A stretch of 64,000 nucleotides of DNA from assembly GCF_030680395.1 (NCBI RefSeq), contig NZ_JAUXVR010000041.1, positions 204,368 through 268,367 on the forward strand. Reading direction: 5' to 3'. Under the pieces are notes generated by a model. That model saw only the letters and a list, made by a program, of their open reading frames with translations, was not told the origin of the DNA and did no database searches. Below, in pieces: positions 29,117 through 39,477 of this stretch. The translations under genes were made by a program, and so were the position numbers. The DNA is from Methylobacter sp. (GTDB taxonomy: Bacteria; Pseudomonadota; Gammaproteobacteria; Methylococcales; Methylomonadaceae). Position 1 is the stretch's first letter. Every line of letters begins with the position of its first letter.

Positions 29117-29548
29117 TTAAAAGATCCAAGTTGAATTACAGTTATCGCAATGTGCTTGTGTATTATCTTCCTTCCTGGATAAACCTACTGCAAGTATTGA
29201 CAACCCTCCTGTAAGTATTGCCCCGGTAGCTTTAGCCCCACTTAATCCTTTCTTGAGTTTTACGTATTTTGCATGAACCTTTCCTTTAGTTTGGCAATGT
29301 GGACATATTATTGCTGTATTGATTGCCCCATATTCAATTTCTAGTTTTCTTTGGTTCTCTTCTGCTAAACGAAGTTGCCGCTCCTGCTCTTTATGCATCT
29401 TCTGCTCTTCATACATCTGTTTTTCCTCGGGAGTCATAGAAGCTATTTTCTCTTGCTCTTGCTCCCACCGCCTTTTATCTCTGAGTATAAGTCCACTTAT
29501 CATGATAATGAAGGGTAAAAGTACTATATAGAAAAATGTTGAATTCAT
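29117..29548 (-). CDS. Hypothetical membrane-anchored zinc-ribbon-like protein
   Basis: N-terminal TM (FFYIVLLPFIIMISGLIL), charged coiled region, CPHC...HCDNC cysteine pairs. Confidence 0.65.
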   Translation of the reverse strand: MNSTFFYIVLLPFIIMISGLILRDKRRWEQEQEKIASMTPEEKQMYEEQKMHKEQERQLRLAEENQRKLEIEYGAINTAIICPHCQTKGKVHAKYVKLKKGLSGAKATGAILTGGLSILAVGLSRKEDNTQAHCDNCNSTWIF

Positions 29549-29701
29549 GGATACTCACCACATAGATATTGAAAGGTTCTTATAGCTTTATAGGCACCTG
29601 TTTTAATTGTAGAAATAAATAAGCAAATAACCCGCGCATATTTAACTTTGCCTAGTACCTTGCTATCTGGCATATAAAGGTACATAAAGACTAATCCTAT
29701 C

Positions 29702-30883
29702 TTACTTAGGTGGTAGCACTATATCAGCTAATTTTTTAATCTGTTCAGGCGATGCCATCTTTAGCATTTTATTTAAATCATTTTGTACTTGTTGCTTTTC
29801 AGCCGCCGTCATTTCGGCATATTCTTTAGAAGGTAATTCCACCCCATCTTTGAGGCGTATTTCACTATTTTTTTGCCCGTTTTCATCCCACAACGTCATT
29901 AATCCATCATATTTCCCATCTTTTAAATGGGCTACACCTTTTTTATTTCCATTTGAATAATATGTTTTATATCTTCCAGTAAAAGGTTTATCCTCATTTG
30001 GTAAATAAGCAATATCATTTCTAATGTCTAAATCTTCTTTAGTGACTCGCTCCTCTTGTGTTGTAGATGTAGGCGTGGTTTCAGCACTTGGTGCGGTAGG
30101 GCTGTGGGTGGCTTCAGTCACTACAATCATACGTTCATCAATTGCAGGCCCGTGGTCATAAGTATATTTAAGAGTAAACTTAGCTGAAGTAATTGTTTTA
30201 TTAGTATTTCCTAAAAATAATTTATTCAATTCCTTTGCTTTTTCGGGTGCGTATAACTCTATAAGTACTTTTAATGCCTTATTAGCTTCTTGTTTATCTG
30301 AATGGAGTCCATACCCCATATCCTTAAACCAATCATTCCAAAGAAACTTTACATTGCTAACACGCTTAGATACTGGGTTTTCATTAATAAACCACTTGAC
30401 GGTTCCTGCTTTTCCTAGAATACACCCGTATAAAGCACCATCCCCCTCAAAGGATGCTGGAGTTATATCGGAATCAACTGAATTAGAGCAGTCAAGTTTA
30501 TTTTTTGTCGTTTCGGCCTCAGTACGAAAGGAGCCGAAGAAAACATTTTTCTTATCATTAACTTTGGTAGGCGAAGTTGCAAGTACGGGCGCGGGCGGTT
30601 TCTTAGTTGATTCATCACTTATAGAGCCTCCCTTTACAAACCCTTTCTCTTTAAAGCATTCATCTTTTGCATATTCACCCAAATGACCTGCATCACTATA
30701 ATTTTTTGGGTTTCTATACAACTCCCTGTCAATTGCACTATTTTTAGAGTTTTCGCATTCCTCTAAAACTCTTTTATATTCATCATTAGTTACATCTTTT
30801 TTGTAATAATTCTGTGTTGGATATGTGGAGTCACATTTCACTACAACAAAAATAATAACAATAACAATAATGATTAATGGCAT
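29702..30883 (-). CDS. Membrane-anchored protein with MORN/YwqK-like repeats
   Basis: N-terminal TM; FTGRYKTYYSNGNKKGVAHLKDGKYDGLMTLWDENGQKNSEIRLKDG. Confidence 0.6.
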   Translation of the reverse strand: MPLIIIVIVIIFVVVKCDSTYPTQNYYKKDVTNDEYKRVLEECENSKNSAIDRELYRNPKNYSDAGHLGEYAKDECFKEKGFVKGGSISDESTKKPPAPVLATSPTKVNDKKNVFFGSFRTEAETTKNKLDCSNSVDSDITPASFEGDGALYGCILGKAGTVKWFINENPVSKRVSNVKFLWNDWFKDMGYGLHSDKQEANKALKVLIELYAPEKAKELNKLFLGNTNKTITSAKFTLKYTYDHGPAIDERMIVVTEATHSPTAPSAETTPTSTTQEERVTKEDLDIRNDIAYLPNEDKPFTGRYKTYYSNGNKKGVAHLKDGKYDGLMTLWDENGQKNSEIRLKDGVELPSKEYAEMTAAEKQQVQNDLNKMLKMASPEQIKKLADIVLPPK

Positions 30884-31158
30884 TTTTTCACCTAATTATT
30901 TTAATTTTCCTTAATGGGCAATCAATCTCATTGATCAGTTTAGCGACTTATCATTGCTTAGTTCGGATTGTAGCAATCAATAGGTACAGAGACTTAGCAG
31001 TTAGGGAAATTCGACTAAATACTCAATATCTTAAGGGTGGCTCGGTTACTGCTAAACCAAAAGTTTAATTACTTACTCTCATTTAGCTATTATAGATATA
31101 TCTAGTGCTGCGTATTGAACGCGACAAGTACCGAAATACTAAAGTGCTAACATTTTAA

Positions 31159-31689
31159 CTATTGAATACATGCTTTAATTTTGTCAGCAATTGTCTTAAT
31201 TGCGTCAAGTGCATTTCCTGGTCTACATCCAGACAATACGCAAATATGCTCAAATCCATCATTAGATAAATAACCGGTATTTTTCATAGCATGAGCGATA
31301 TTGTAGAACTTAAGCGTTATATTGCTACCCTTAGCCGAAGCCTTTAAGTCATATTGGATAAAGTCTATACTCCCTCCATCCGCAATACCTTTTGCAATTA
31401 TTGTTGAAGTGGATTCATCTGAATATTTAAATATATCCCCACCCTGAATAGTTTGTCCTGTATGTGGGCCGGCAAATAAGCTTGAACTTGAAGCGTCCTT
31501 CAGTGTCACTGTTTTATTATCTACATTTTCAGCAATACAAAGCTTAATATTAGCAAACTCTTTTGGTTTATCCGCTTGGTATGAAAAATCCATTGTATCT
31601 ATATTTTTGTCTTTTACTGTCACGTTACTTGGTAAATTTACCGTGGCACATCCAGATAGCAATGCACACAAAACCATTATTTTCTTCAC
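31159..31689 (-). CDS. Predicted lipoprotein
   Basis: MKKIMVLCALLSGCATVNLP lipobox; no known domain. Confidence 0.7.
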   Translation of the reverse strand: MKKIMVLCALLSGCATVNLPSNVTVKDKNIDTMDFSYQADKPKEFANIKLCIAENVDNKTVTLKDASSSSLFAGPHTGQTIQGGDIFKYSDESTSTIIAKGIADGGSIDFIQYDLKASAKGSNITLKFYNIAHAMKNTGYLSNDGFEHICVLSGCRPGNALDAIKTIADKIKACIQ

Positions 31690-32251
31690 ATTTACCCTCT
31701 CGATTAATTAATTTGCCACGATACCAAAAATCCTGCCGGATTAATTTAAACACTACAATAATCTATTAGCCGACTGATTCATAGTCAGCCAAAGCTTACA
31801 CTACCCACAACGATTATATTATCTATAGGTACTTACCAAAATTTGAACTGAGAAAGTTGGTAGATAAAATCTGACAGCCTTGTATCTGTACGCACACTGG
31901 CAAACCCTCGCGGAGTACCTTAGCCCAACATAAAGCTTGGTATTACTAATTTTGAGTTGTTAAGCGGAAATGATAGCCTTAACGGTTGATAGCGGTTACA
32001 CACATATAGGCTTTATCTGTGCTACGCTTTAACATTCACACCAATTATTCAGCTGTCCATATTGTCCACTGGTTGCCCACTTGGTAATAAATTAAGGCAA
32101 TAGATGTCAATTCACCACCGCTATAGATGCAAAGTTGGCGGTCAGGGTGATAACGTAAAGATTAAGGCTAGGTAACATTGCTTTTTTTATGGCTGAAATT
32201 CCGGCAAGTGTTGCGGGTGTTTTTCATTTTTAGGAGGTAGAAATCAAATTT

Positions 32252-32272
32252 ATGTCCTTTTTTATGTCCTTT
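32252..32272 (+). promoter_or_regulatory. Candidate integrase arm-type sites, right pair (ATGTCCTTT x2, 12-bp period)
   Basis: ATGTCCTTTtttATGTCCTTT, same orientation and spacing as 24881-24901. Confidence 0.5.
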
Positions 32273-32320
32273 TGATTGATTATGTTTTTATGCTATTTAT
32301 TATCAATAAGTTATAGCTTA

Positions 32321-32415
32321 TTCGATTCCGGCCATCGTACCAAACATTGGTTCAGAGCCGTGCAAAGAACTATAAAAACCCGCAAGCCGTAAGGCTTCGC
32401 GGGTTTTTTATTGTC
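32321..32415 (+). repeat. Right direct repeat (att)
   Basis: TTCGATTCCGGCCATCGTACCAAACATTGGTTCAGAGCCGTGCAAAGAACTATAAAAACCCGCAAGCCGTAAGG...TTTATTGTC. Confidence 0.93.
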
Positions 32416-32670
32416 TGAAATTTTTAGCTGTCTTCCCCCCAAATCTTCTTAATTGATCACGTTGATGGTTTGACAAGCTCGCCACGAACGCAACCGATCA
32501 ATAATGTAAGACCCATTCGCGCTGAGTTTGTCTAAATATTTTATTTTTACTTGAATCCCCCTGTTACACAAAAGGGCACTGTGCATGGTTGATCGTTACG
32601 GAGCAGCTATATCAACTTTTGTGGCATGTAGTGATCGGCGCGTCGACCTGCAAACACTTTTCACATCACT

Positions 32671-33105
32671 TTACTGCGGGTCAGCCCCCTCCACCTGACA
32701 ACCCTGCTTAACGAGTAAGGTAAATTCGCAAGGTGCAACACGGCTTACCTGGCGATCCAGGCGGACAGAACAACCTGCGTCTTCCATGATCGTCCGGCTA
32801 CTGTCCTTACTGCACAACAACAGCACTGCATACGATTTTTGGTACTGCACTTTCAGCAAATAAGGCTCAAATTCAGTGGCTAACAGATGGGTATTGTGAC
32901 GAGTGGCATTATCCAAAATATCGGCATCGCTGTCGATAGGCGCCTCGGCTAGGTCGGCAAAATATGCATCTACCGCCGAACTCAGATTTACCATTTTGGA
33001 GGACAATCGACTCCGCTCTTTGGCATCGGGAGCTGCGGTAATGGGGGCGGCACAGGCTCCCACAAGCAGAGCGGTGACAAGACTAATCAATAGACGGGGT
33101 TTCAT
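32671..33105 (-). CDS. Predicted lipoprotein, unknown function
   Basis: MKPRLLISLVTALLVGACAAP lipobox-like N-terminus. Confidence 0.65.
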   Translation of the reverse strand: MKPRLLISLVTALLVGACAAPITAAPDAKERSRLSSKMVNLSSAVDAYFADLAEAPIDSDADILDNATRHNTHLLATEFEPYLLKVQYQKSYAVLLLCSKDSSRTIMEDAGCSVRLDRQVSRVAPCEFTLLVKQGCQVEGADPQ

Positions 33106-33109
33106 TACA

Positions 33110-33532
33110 TCAGCTCCAGTAAATCATGTGGTTATTTTCGTGAATATCTGCATCCAAACTCCAACTTGTCAGGGTATCCAGTGAAGATTCCCGGTTTTTC
33201 AGCGACAATACCAACCAATCCCATATTAGGCGTAGCAGGTCATGCCGGAATTTATCGCCATTCTCTTTGGCGGCAATAAAACCAGCCGGCAGACTTGGCT
33301 CTGGGCTCCTGGGATTAGGCAAATAGGCGTACCGGCCAAGACTATCCGCCATGAAAGGAGCGCCTTCCGCCTGTTCCAAAGCGTTAATCCGTTGCAACGG
33401 CATGACTCGCGAATCCTGATCCTGAGTATAGAATGTTTCCGAGGCGGAAACGCTCTGATCGGTCAACACTGCCGACGTAGCGGCTGTCGATGACAGCGGT
33501 ACAAGCATAGTCATAATGGGAACTGTGCCCAC
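33110..33532 (-). CDS. Hypothetical protein
   Basis: ORF directly upstream of, and co-oriented with, 32671-33105. Confidence 0.5.
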   Translation of the reverse strand: MGTVPIMTMLVPLSSTAATSAVLTDQSVSASETFYTQDQDSRVMPLQRINALEQAEGAPFMADSLGRYAYLPNPRSPEPSLPAGFIAAKENGDKFRHDLLRLIWDWLVLSLKNRESSLDTLTSWSLDADIHENNHMIYWS

Positions 33533-34101
33533 AAGGCATCTGATCCTCGATACAGACTCAAATTTTTCATTTATCCTTTCCTCAAAATTTAAAAAGATTT
33601 TTTAATCGCCTACCATTCGCCAGCTCGCAACGTGCGGCTAAAAGGCTGCATCCCAAAAGAAACACCAGTTGAAAAGCCAAGCAGTTTATTTGTAGGCTTA
33701 ACAAGTCGCGCTTATCAACCACGCCGCCGAATATAAACCGAAGCACGTGCAAACACTGATATGTTTGCCTTTTCTTATGAGCAAAGCCGTTTGTGATTAG
33801 CCCCACGAAAGTTGTGCTGTGCCATTAACAAGGCGCCCTATACTCTATATGCCGGGCTGCGCCGCCAGTTAAACCCGGCATTGTTCCGGCGGGACACTCT
33901 AGCTCAAACGAAAACCGATGTATGCAAGCCAAAGATTATTTAGCTGTAAGCTTTTTGCTCGCCGTAAAACCCTGAAACAAACAATAGGGTAAAAATCGTA
34001 TAGAAAATATCGGGAGGGTCAGAGATATTGCTATGCTCGCTAAAAGGTACGCACAGCGTACCCTGCGTGACTGGCAGCTAAGCTAACATGTGAAATACCA
34101 A

Positions 34102-35295
34102 TCACTCAGCCCGCAAAGCCTCTAACGGTTCCAACCTAGCGGCTTTCATGGCCGGGGCTACACCGGCGGCTATGCCGATCAGCAACGAGACCATAAAAGC
34201 CGCGACAATATAGGCCCAAGCAAGCTCTACCGGCAAGGCGGGCAGCGCGGCATCAAGTATCCTGACTATGGTTATGCCCAACACCACACCGCAAAGCCCC
34301 CCTGCCCCGCTTAACGCCAAGGCCTCACACAAGAACAACTGAAAAATAGTTCTGCGTTCTGCACCTACCGCACGCAGCAGGCCGATTTCTGAAATCCGCT
34401 CGGAAACGGCGATGGTCATGATAGTTAATATGCCGACCGAGCCGACCAGCAACGAAATACTGCCCAACGCCGCGACCGCCAGCGTCAGGATGTTCAGGAT
34501 CGAATCCATGCTTTTGAGCATCTGGTTCTGAGTGACGAGGGTGAAGTCTTCACTGCCATGCCGGGCAATCAGGTTTCGTTTGATCGTATTTTCTACTTCG
34601 GCAATCGCAGCATTGCTTTTATAAAGCAGGTGAATTTCCATCAGGCTTTCCCTGTCAAACAGCTCCAACGCTTTGGCGGCCGGGATATAAACGGTGTCAT
34701 CCATGTCAAAGCCGATCATCTGGCCTTTTTTTTCCATCACGCCGATAACCCGGAAACGGTCGCTGCCGATCCTGATGCGCTGACCTAACGGACTGGCTGT
34801 GCCAAACAGTTCGGTCGCCAATTTATTGCCCAGCACCGCAAAGGCGCGGGGGTTGCTTTCTTCCGGAAAAAAACGCCCGCTGATAACCCTGATTTTCCAA
34901 ATCCCCGGCACCGCAGAACCGACCCCCAGCACATTGGTACGCCGTTGTTTTTCTCCTGCTTCAACACGCGCATTGCCTTGCACCATCGGAGATGCGGCAA
35001 TGATGTTTTCCAATTTGCTTAAGCTGACCGCATCGGCTATGACCAGCGGCCTAACCGTGCTTATCGATGCGCCCGACACACCGAAAGTGGTGGTTTTACC
35101 GGGATGAACGCCGATCAGGTTGGTGCCGAACTGGGTGAATTCGGCCAGTACAAAGGTATGGATGCCGCGACCTATCGAGGTTAATACCACTACCGCCGCG
35201 ATACCGATAATCAGCCCCAACGCGGTCAGCGCCGAACGCAGTTTGTGGCTGACAACCGTCCGGTATGACAATAAAATCAAGTCGGCGTAGCGCAT
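34102..35295 (-). CDS. MacB-like ABC transporter permease
   Basis: SHKLRSALTALGLIIGIAAVVVLTSIGRG...; FtsX-like C-terminus EIGLLRAVGAERRTIFQLFLCEALALS. Confidence 0.92.
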   Translation of the reverse strand: MRYADLILLSYRTVVSHKLRSALTALGLIIGIAAVVVLTSIGRGIHTFVLAEFTQFGTNLIGVHPGKTTTFGVSGASISTVRPLVIADAVSLSKLENIIAASPMVQGNARVEAGEKQRRTNVLGVGSAVPGIWKIRVISGRFFPEESNPRAFAVLGNKLATELFGTASPLGQRIRIGSDRFRVIGVMEKKGQMIGFDMDDTVYIPAAKALELFDRESLMEIHLLYKSNAAIAEVENTIKRNLIARHGSEDFTLVTQNQMLKSMDSILNILTLAVAALGSISLLVGSVGILTIMTIAVSERISEIGLLRAVGAERRTIFQLFLCEALALSGAGGLCGVVLGITIVRILDAALPALPVELAWAYIVAAFMVSLLIGIAAGVAPAMKAARLEPLEALRAE

Positions 35296-35298
35296 ATT

Positions 35299-36504
35299 TT
35301 ACCGCTTCGCCAATGCAACAACAGGGTCGAGACCAGCCGCTTTTCTGGCTGGCAATACGCCAAACACCAGCCCGGTAAACAACGAAACCGCCAAGGCGGC
35401 AAGCAATGCCCAACCCGGTAATTCCATCGGAAAATCAGGGTACATCACCTGCAACACGCCTAAGGTTATATAGCCCAGCATCACGCCCAGCACTGCGCCT
35501 GCCAGCGATAACATGGCCGCTTCGGCCAAAAACAGCCACAATAGCTGTCGCTTGGTCGCGCCTAATGCTTTCAGTAAGCCGATTTCGGCGGTCCGTTGCG
35601 TGACGCTGACCAGCATCACATTCATCACCAACACACCGGCTACCGCCAGACTGATTCCGGCAATTCCCGCTACGGTCAGGGTCAACGCGGTCAATATCTT
35701 ATCGAAGGTGCTGACTACGCTATCTTGGGTAATCAGCGTGACGTCGTCTTCGCCTTCATGACGGGCCTTAATTATTTCCCTGATTTCATCGACGGCCTTG
35801 TACATGTCCGGCTTGGATTTGGTTTCCACCAGCACCCTGAATAGTGAATGGGTATCGAATAAAGCCTGCGCGGAAGCCACCGGAATAATCACGATTTCGT
35901 CAAAATCGATACCGACCGATTGTCCTTCCGACGCCAATACGCCAATCACCCGAAAGCGCCGGTCATTAATCCGTAACCATTGCCCCAGCGCCGGTTGATT
36001 GGCAAATAGTTCCTTGCGTATGGTTTGGCCGATCACGCAAACCGACAAGGCTTTATCGACCTCGGTTTGGGGCAGAAAACTGCCCTGCGCCACGGTCAGA
36101 CGGCGTACCCGTCTTAATGCGTTCGTCGAACCCAGCACATTGGTTTCGCGCTCCAAACCCAGCGATGAAACAGGCGCGGAGCCGATGGTCAGCGGTGCGA
36201 TGGCGGCAATATAACGACTGCGGAATAAGGCTTCGGCATCATCCAGCGTTAGGTCCCTCGGCGTTTCGCCGAATAGCGGCGGCTGCCCACCGGTGGTTTC
36301 GGTGCGTCCCGGCAGCACGATAACCAGGTTTGTGCCCAAGGCTTCGAACTCGTTAACTACATAGCGACGGGCGCTGTCGCCCAAGGCGGTCAGCACCGAA
36401 ACCGAAGCTATGCCGATACTCATTGCCAGGATAATCAACCCGGCACGCAAACGCTGCGTGCTGATTGCGGCTAATGATTGGGTTAATGTGTCTTTAATGA
36501 GCAT
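35299..36504 (-). CDS. MacB-like ABC transporter permease (second paralogue)
   Basis: STQRLRAGLIILAMSIGIASVSVLTALGD...; EIGLLKALGATKRQLLWLFLAEAAMLS. Confidence 0.92.
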   Translation of the reverse strand: MLIKDTLTQSLAAISTQRLRAGLIILAMSIGIASVSVLTALGDSARRYVVNEFEALGTNLVIVLPGRTETTGGQPPLFGETPRDLTLDDAEALFRSRYIAAIAPLTIGSAPVSSLGLERETNVLGSTNALRRVRRLTVAQGSFLPQTEVDKALSVCVIGQTIRKELFANQPALGQWLRINDRRFRVIGVLASEGQSVGIDFDEIVIIPVASAQALFDTHSLFRVLVETKSKPDMYKAVDEIREIIKARHEGEDDVTLITQDSVVSTFDKILTALTLTVAGIAGISLAVAGVLVMNVMLVSVTQRTAEIGLLKALGATKRQLLWLFLAEAAMLSLAGAVLGVMLGYITLGVLQVMYPDFPMELPGWALLAALAVSLFTGLVFGVLPARKAAGLDPVVALAKR

Positions 36505-36516
36505 GGCTTATCAGTC

Positions 36517-36655
36517 TTCCCCATTCTCGTTCCCAAGCTGCGGCAACTTGGGAACCAACTCCTACTAAAATCCTTAACTTAATGACAGTGACGCGTTGCG
36601 TGGAAACGCCATAATGGACGCGCTGCATTCCCACGCAGCGCGTGGGAACGAGGTA
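36517..36655. repeat. REP-like palindromic intergenic elements
   Basis: TTCTCGTTCCCAAGCTGCGGCAACTTGGGAACCA and GCATTCCCACGCAGCGCGTGGGAACGAGG palindromes between two genes. Confidence 0.65.
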
Positions 36656-36699
36656 AAACTTCGTGCATTCCTGGTGATCTTTTATATTTTGATGACTCA

Positions 36700-37359
36700 T
36701 CACCCTATCTGTCCATCGACAATGCGGATTTTCCGCCGCGCCCTGTCGCCCAAACTTTGGTCATGGGTAATAATCATCAACGTTACGCCCTGCCGGTTAA
36801 GCCCTTCCAGCAACTCGATAATTTCCTTGCCGGATTTGCTGTCGAGATTGCCGGTCGGCTCGTCCGCCAATAAAATCTCCGGGCGCATGATCATGGCCCT
36901 GGCAATGGCGACACGCTGCAGTTGTCCGCCGGAAAGCTGATCCGGTTTGTGGTCGGCCCGGTCCAGCAGACTGACCGACGCCAGCGCTTCCTGCACCCGT
37001 TGCTTGCGCTCCTTAACCGTCACACCCGCCAGTATCATCGGCATTTCGATGTTTTCAGCCGCCGACAAGCGTGGAATCAGGTGAAAAAACTGGAACACAA
37101 AACCGATATTTTCGCGGCGAATTTTGGCGAGCTGATCATCGTCAAGCTGCGTAACCGGCTGATCGTTTAACAGATACCGGCCTGAGCTTGGCTGGTCAAG
37201 CAAGGCTATGACATTTAGCAAAGTCGATTTGCCGGAACCCGACGGCCCCATCACCGACACATATTCGCCTTTTTCGATGCTGACATTAATGTCATTCAAG
37301 GCATGAACGGTTTGCTCGCCTACCTGAAAATAACGGTGGATATGTTCCAGGCGTATCAT
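36700..37359 (-). CDS. ABC transporter ATP-binding protein (LolD/MacB-type)
   Basis: Walker [10 protein letters not shown], signature [14 protein letters not shown], Walker [13 protein letters not shown]. Confidence 0.97.
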   Translation of the reverse strand: MIRLEHIHRYFQVGEQTVHALNDINVSIEKGEYVSVMGPSGSGKSTLLNVIALLDQPSSGRYLLNDQPVTQLDDDQLAKIRRENIGFVFQFFHLIPRLSAAENIEMPMILAGVTVKERKQRVQEALASVSLLDRADHKPDQLSGGQLQRVAIARAMIMRPEILLADEPTGNLDSKSGKEIIELLEGLNRQGVTLMIITHDQSLGDRARRKIRIVDGQIG

Positions 37360-38555
37360 TTTTGTGCGCGGGCATAAGCGCCTGCCACCACGCCCTCCCG
37401 GCCTACCGACAACACGACTTTGTCGCCGACATTCAGGCCTGACAATACTTCTACGGTGTTCCAGTTGACCAAACCCGGTGTAAAGCTGCGTTCTTCCAGC
37501 AAGCCGTCCGCCCGCATGACCAACACCCGGTTATTTTCCAGCACCGCCTCGGCAGGCACCCGGAGCGCCTGAGGTTTGCTGGTTAACAAGACTTCAATGT
37601 CGGCGCTGTAACCGGGCAGCAAATCTTTAAGGTCTGTCGGGTCGGTTAATTTAACTTCAACTTCGACGGTACGCGCCTGCTTTTCCTTTTCCAGCACATA
37701 GGGGGCAATGCGGCTTACCGTGCCGGAACAGCGTTTATCGGTAAAGGCATCCAGCGACACACAGGCGCTCATGCCGGTTTTGATCTGCGGCGCATCCACT
37801 TCATCAATCGGCGCGGATACATACAAACAGCTGACATCCAGCAAGTCGATAGCGGGCAAAGTCGGAATGCCGGGCGGCGATGGCGTTATAAACTCTCCCA
37901 GCTCGGCATTGATTTCAGCCACGGTGCCGTCGAAAGGCGCGAGAACCAGGGTACGTTCGACAGCGGCCTGAACTGCATCGCGGTTGGCTTGGCTAACGGC
38001 GATGGCCTCAAGAGCGGCGTTGCAGGATGCCCGCTTGGCTCGTGCACCGGTCGCTTTCATATCGACCTGTTCTTCAGAAATAATATGATCGAATTTTTGC
38101 AAACGCAACGCACGGTCCGCCTCGCGTTCGGCGCCTGCGCCAAGCTGACAGGCTTGTTCGGCCGATGCCCGGTTAGCCCTGATTTGAGCATCCTGCAATT
38201 TGACCTGCGCTTTCAGATCCTTATTCCATATCTCCATCAACAACTGGTTTTGTTTAACGGTGTCGCCTTCCTTGACGTGCAACTCGGCAACCTGCCCACC
38301 TGTTGCAGGCGCAAGGTAGGCGCGTCTACAGGCTTTAACCGTACCGACGCGGGTGTTGGATACCGTTGCCCTCACCTCGCCTTGTTCCAAAGTAACTATT
38401 TCAACATCAACAAATTCCGGCTGTTTAGTAAAAAAATAAGCAGCAATAATCAGCCCAATACCGGCGATGATAATAAGCGGTTTTTTACCCGGTGAAATCA
38501 TATTTAGCTGTTCCAAAAAGTCCTGTCCTGTTTTTCCAAATTGTAGCAGGGACAA
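37356..38555 (-). CDS. HlyD/RND-type periplasmic adaptor
   Basis: VGTVKACRRAYLAPATGGQVAELHVKEGDTVKQNQLLMEI; LAPFDGTVAEINAELGEF. Confidence 0.93.
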   Translation of the reverse strand: MSLLQFGKTGQDFLEQLNMISPGKKPLIIIAGIGLIIAAYFFTKQPEFVDVEIVTLEQGEVRATVSNTRVGTVKACRRAYLAPATGGQVAELHVKEGDTVKQNQLLMEIWNKDLKAQVKLQDAQIRANRASAEQACQLGAGAEREADRALRLQKFDHIISEEQVDMKATGARAKRASCNAALEAIAVSQANRDAVQAAVERTLVLAPFDGTVAEINAELGEFITPSPPGIPTLPAIDLLDVSCLYVSAPIDEVDAPQIKTGMSACVSLDAFTDKRCSGTVSRIAPYVLEKEKQARTVEVEVKLTDPTDLKDLLPGYSADIEVLLTSKPQALRVPAEAVLENNRVLVMRADGLLEERSFTPGLVNWNTVEVLSGLNVGDKVVLSVGREGVVAGAYARAQK

Positions 38556-38688
38556 AATAGTCCCAGTTAACTATAATCAATGTGCCTGTCTGTCAGAATC
38601 AGCCATCAAATCTTCCCAATCTGTATGGCAAAAAATTCCTAATCACACCTACCATAACATTAATGGTTCCCTGTATCGGAGATTCACA

Positions 38689-39477
38689 TTGAAAAAGATT
38701 TTAGCATTGATGTTCATAACGCTGCTTGGCAGCAGCGCTTTTGCCGCAGAAACAATTATTGAAGTCATCCCCTTAAGCAATCGACCGGCTTTCGAGATAG
38801 TGCCGTTGCTTGCGCCATTGCTGGGCAATACTGCCCAACTTATTGATAACGGCTCCAATCTGCTGGTCAAAACTACGCCTGACAAGCTGGCTGAAATCAA
38901 GGACATCGTCAATCAACTCGATGTACGCCAGAGCAATCTGGTTATCACTGTGATTCAGAGCAGGCAGACTACTGCCGATGAACTTAACGCGGCGATCAGA
39001 GCTCGACTGAATGTCCGGGCCAATGCCCCATCAAGATCCAGCGGCAGAATAATCGGCCATTTATATCAGACTCAAGATAAAGACATCGATCAAAACACCC
39101 AGTTCATTCGGACGATGGAAGGCGTCCCTGCTCAGATTAAAGCAGGCAAAGTTTACCCGAGGCAACGTTTTTCAGGCTACGGTTACCCCACGGAAATTGA
39201 ATATTCAGAAGCGACAACTGGTTTTGCGGTAACCCCCCGATTGGCAGGGCAACAAGTCATTCTTAGCATATTGCCCTGGTCGGACAGAATGAACGGACGC
39301 GGACAAATCGAGACCCAGAATGCGCAATCGACACTCAGAGTTAATCTTGGCGAATGGGTAGAACTCGGAGGCGCCGGCAAAACCAGTAATAGCAGTACAA
39401 GCGGTGCGCTTGTTAATATCCGCCAAATAGACAAAAGCCAAATGCATATTTTGATTAAGGTTGACCGGGTGAATTAG
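38689..39477 (+). CDS. Secretin N-domain-like periplasmic protein (TTG start; ORF track begins at 38467)
   Basis: Signal peptide LKKILALMFITLLGSSAFAA; ETIIEVIPLSNRPAFEIVPLLAPLLGNTAQLIDNGSNLLVKTTPDKLAEIKDIVNQLD. Confidence 0.75.
   Translation: MKKILALMFITLLGSSAFAAETIIEVIPLSNRPAFEIVPLLAPLLGNTAQLIDNGSNLLVKTTPDKLAEIKDIVNQLDVRQSNLVITVIQSRQTTADELNAAIRARLNVRANAPSRSSGRIIGHLYQTQDKDIDQNTQFIRTMEGVPAQIKAGKVYPRQRFSGYGYPTEIEYSEATTGFAVTPRLAGQQVILSILPWSDRMNGRGQIETQNAQSTLRVNLGEWVELGGAGKTSNSSTSGALVNIRQIDKSQMHILIKVDRVN

Larger units (their letters stand above)
24744..32415 (+). mobile_element. Integrative genomic island at tRNA-Leu(CAA), ~7.7 kb
   Basis: 96/95-bp direct repeats at 24744-24839 and 32321-32415 flanking an integrase, AlpA-like and RepA-like genes. 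Confidence 0.92.
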
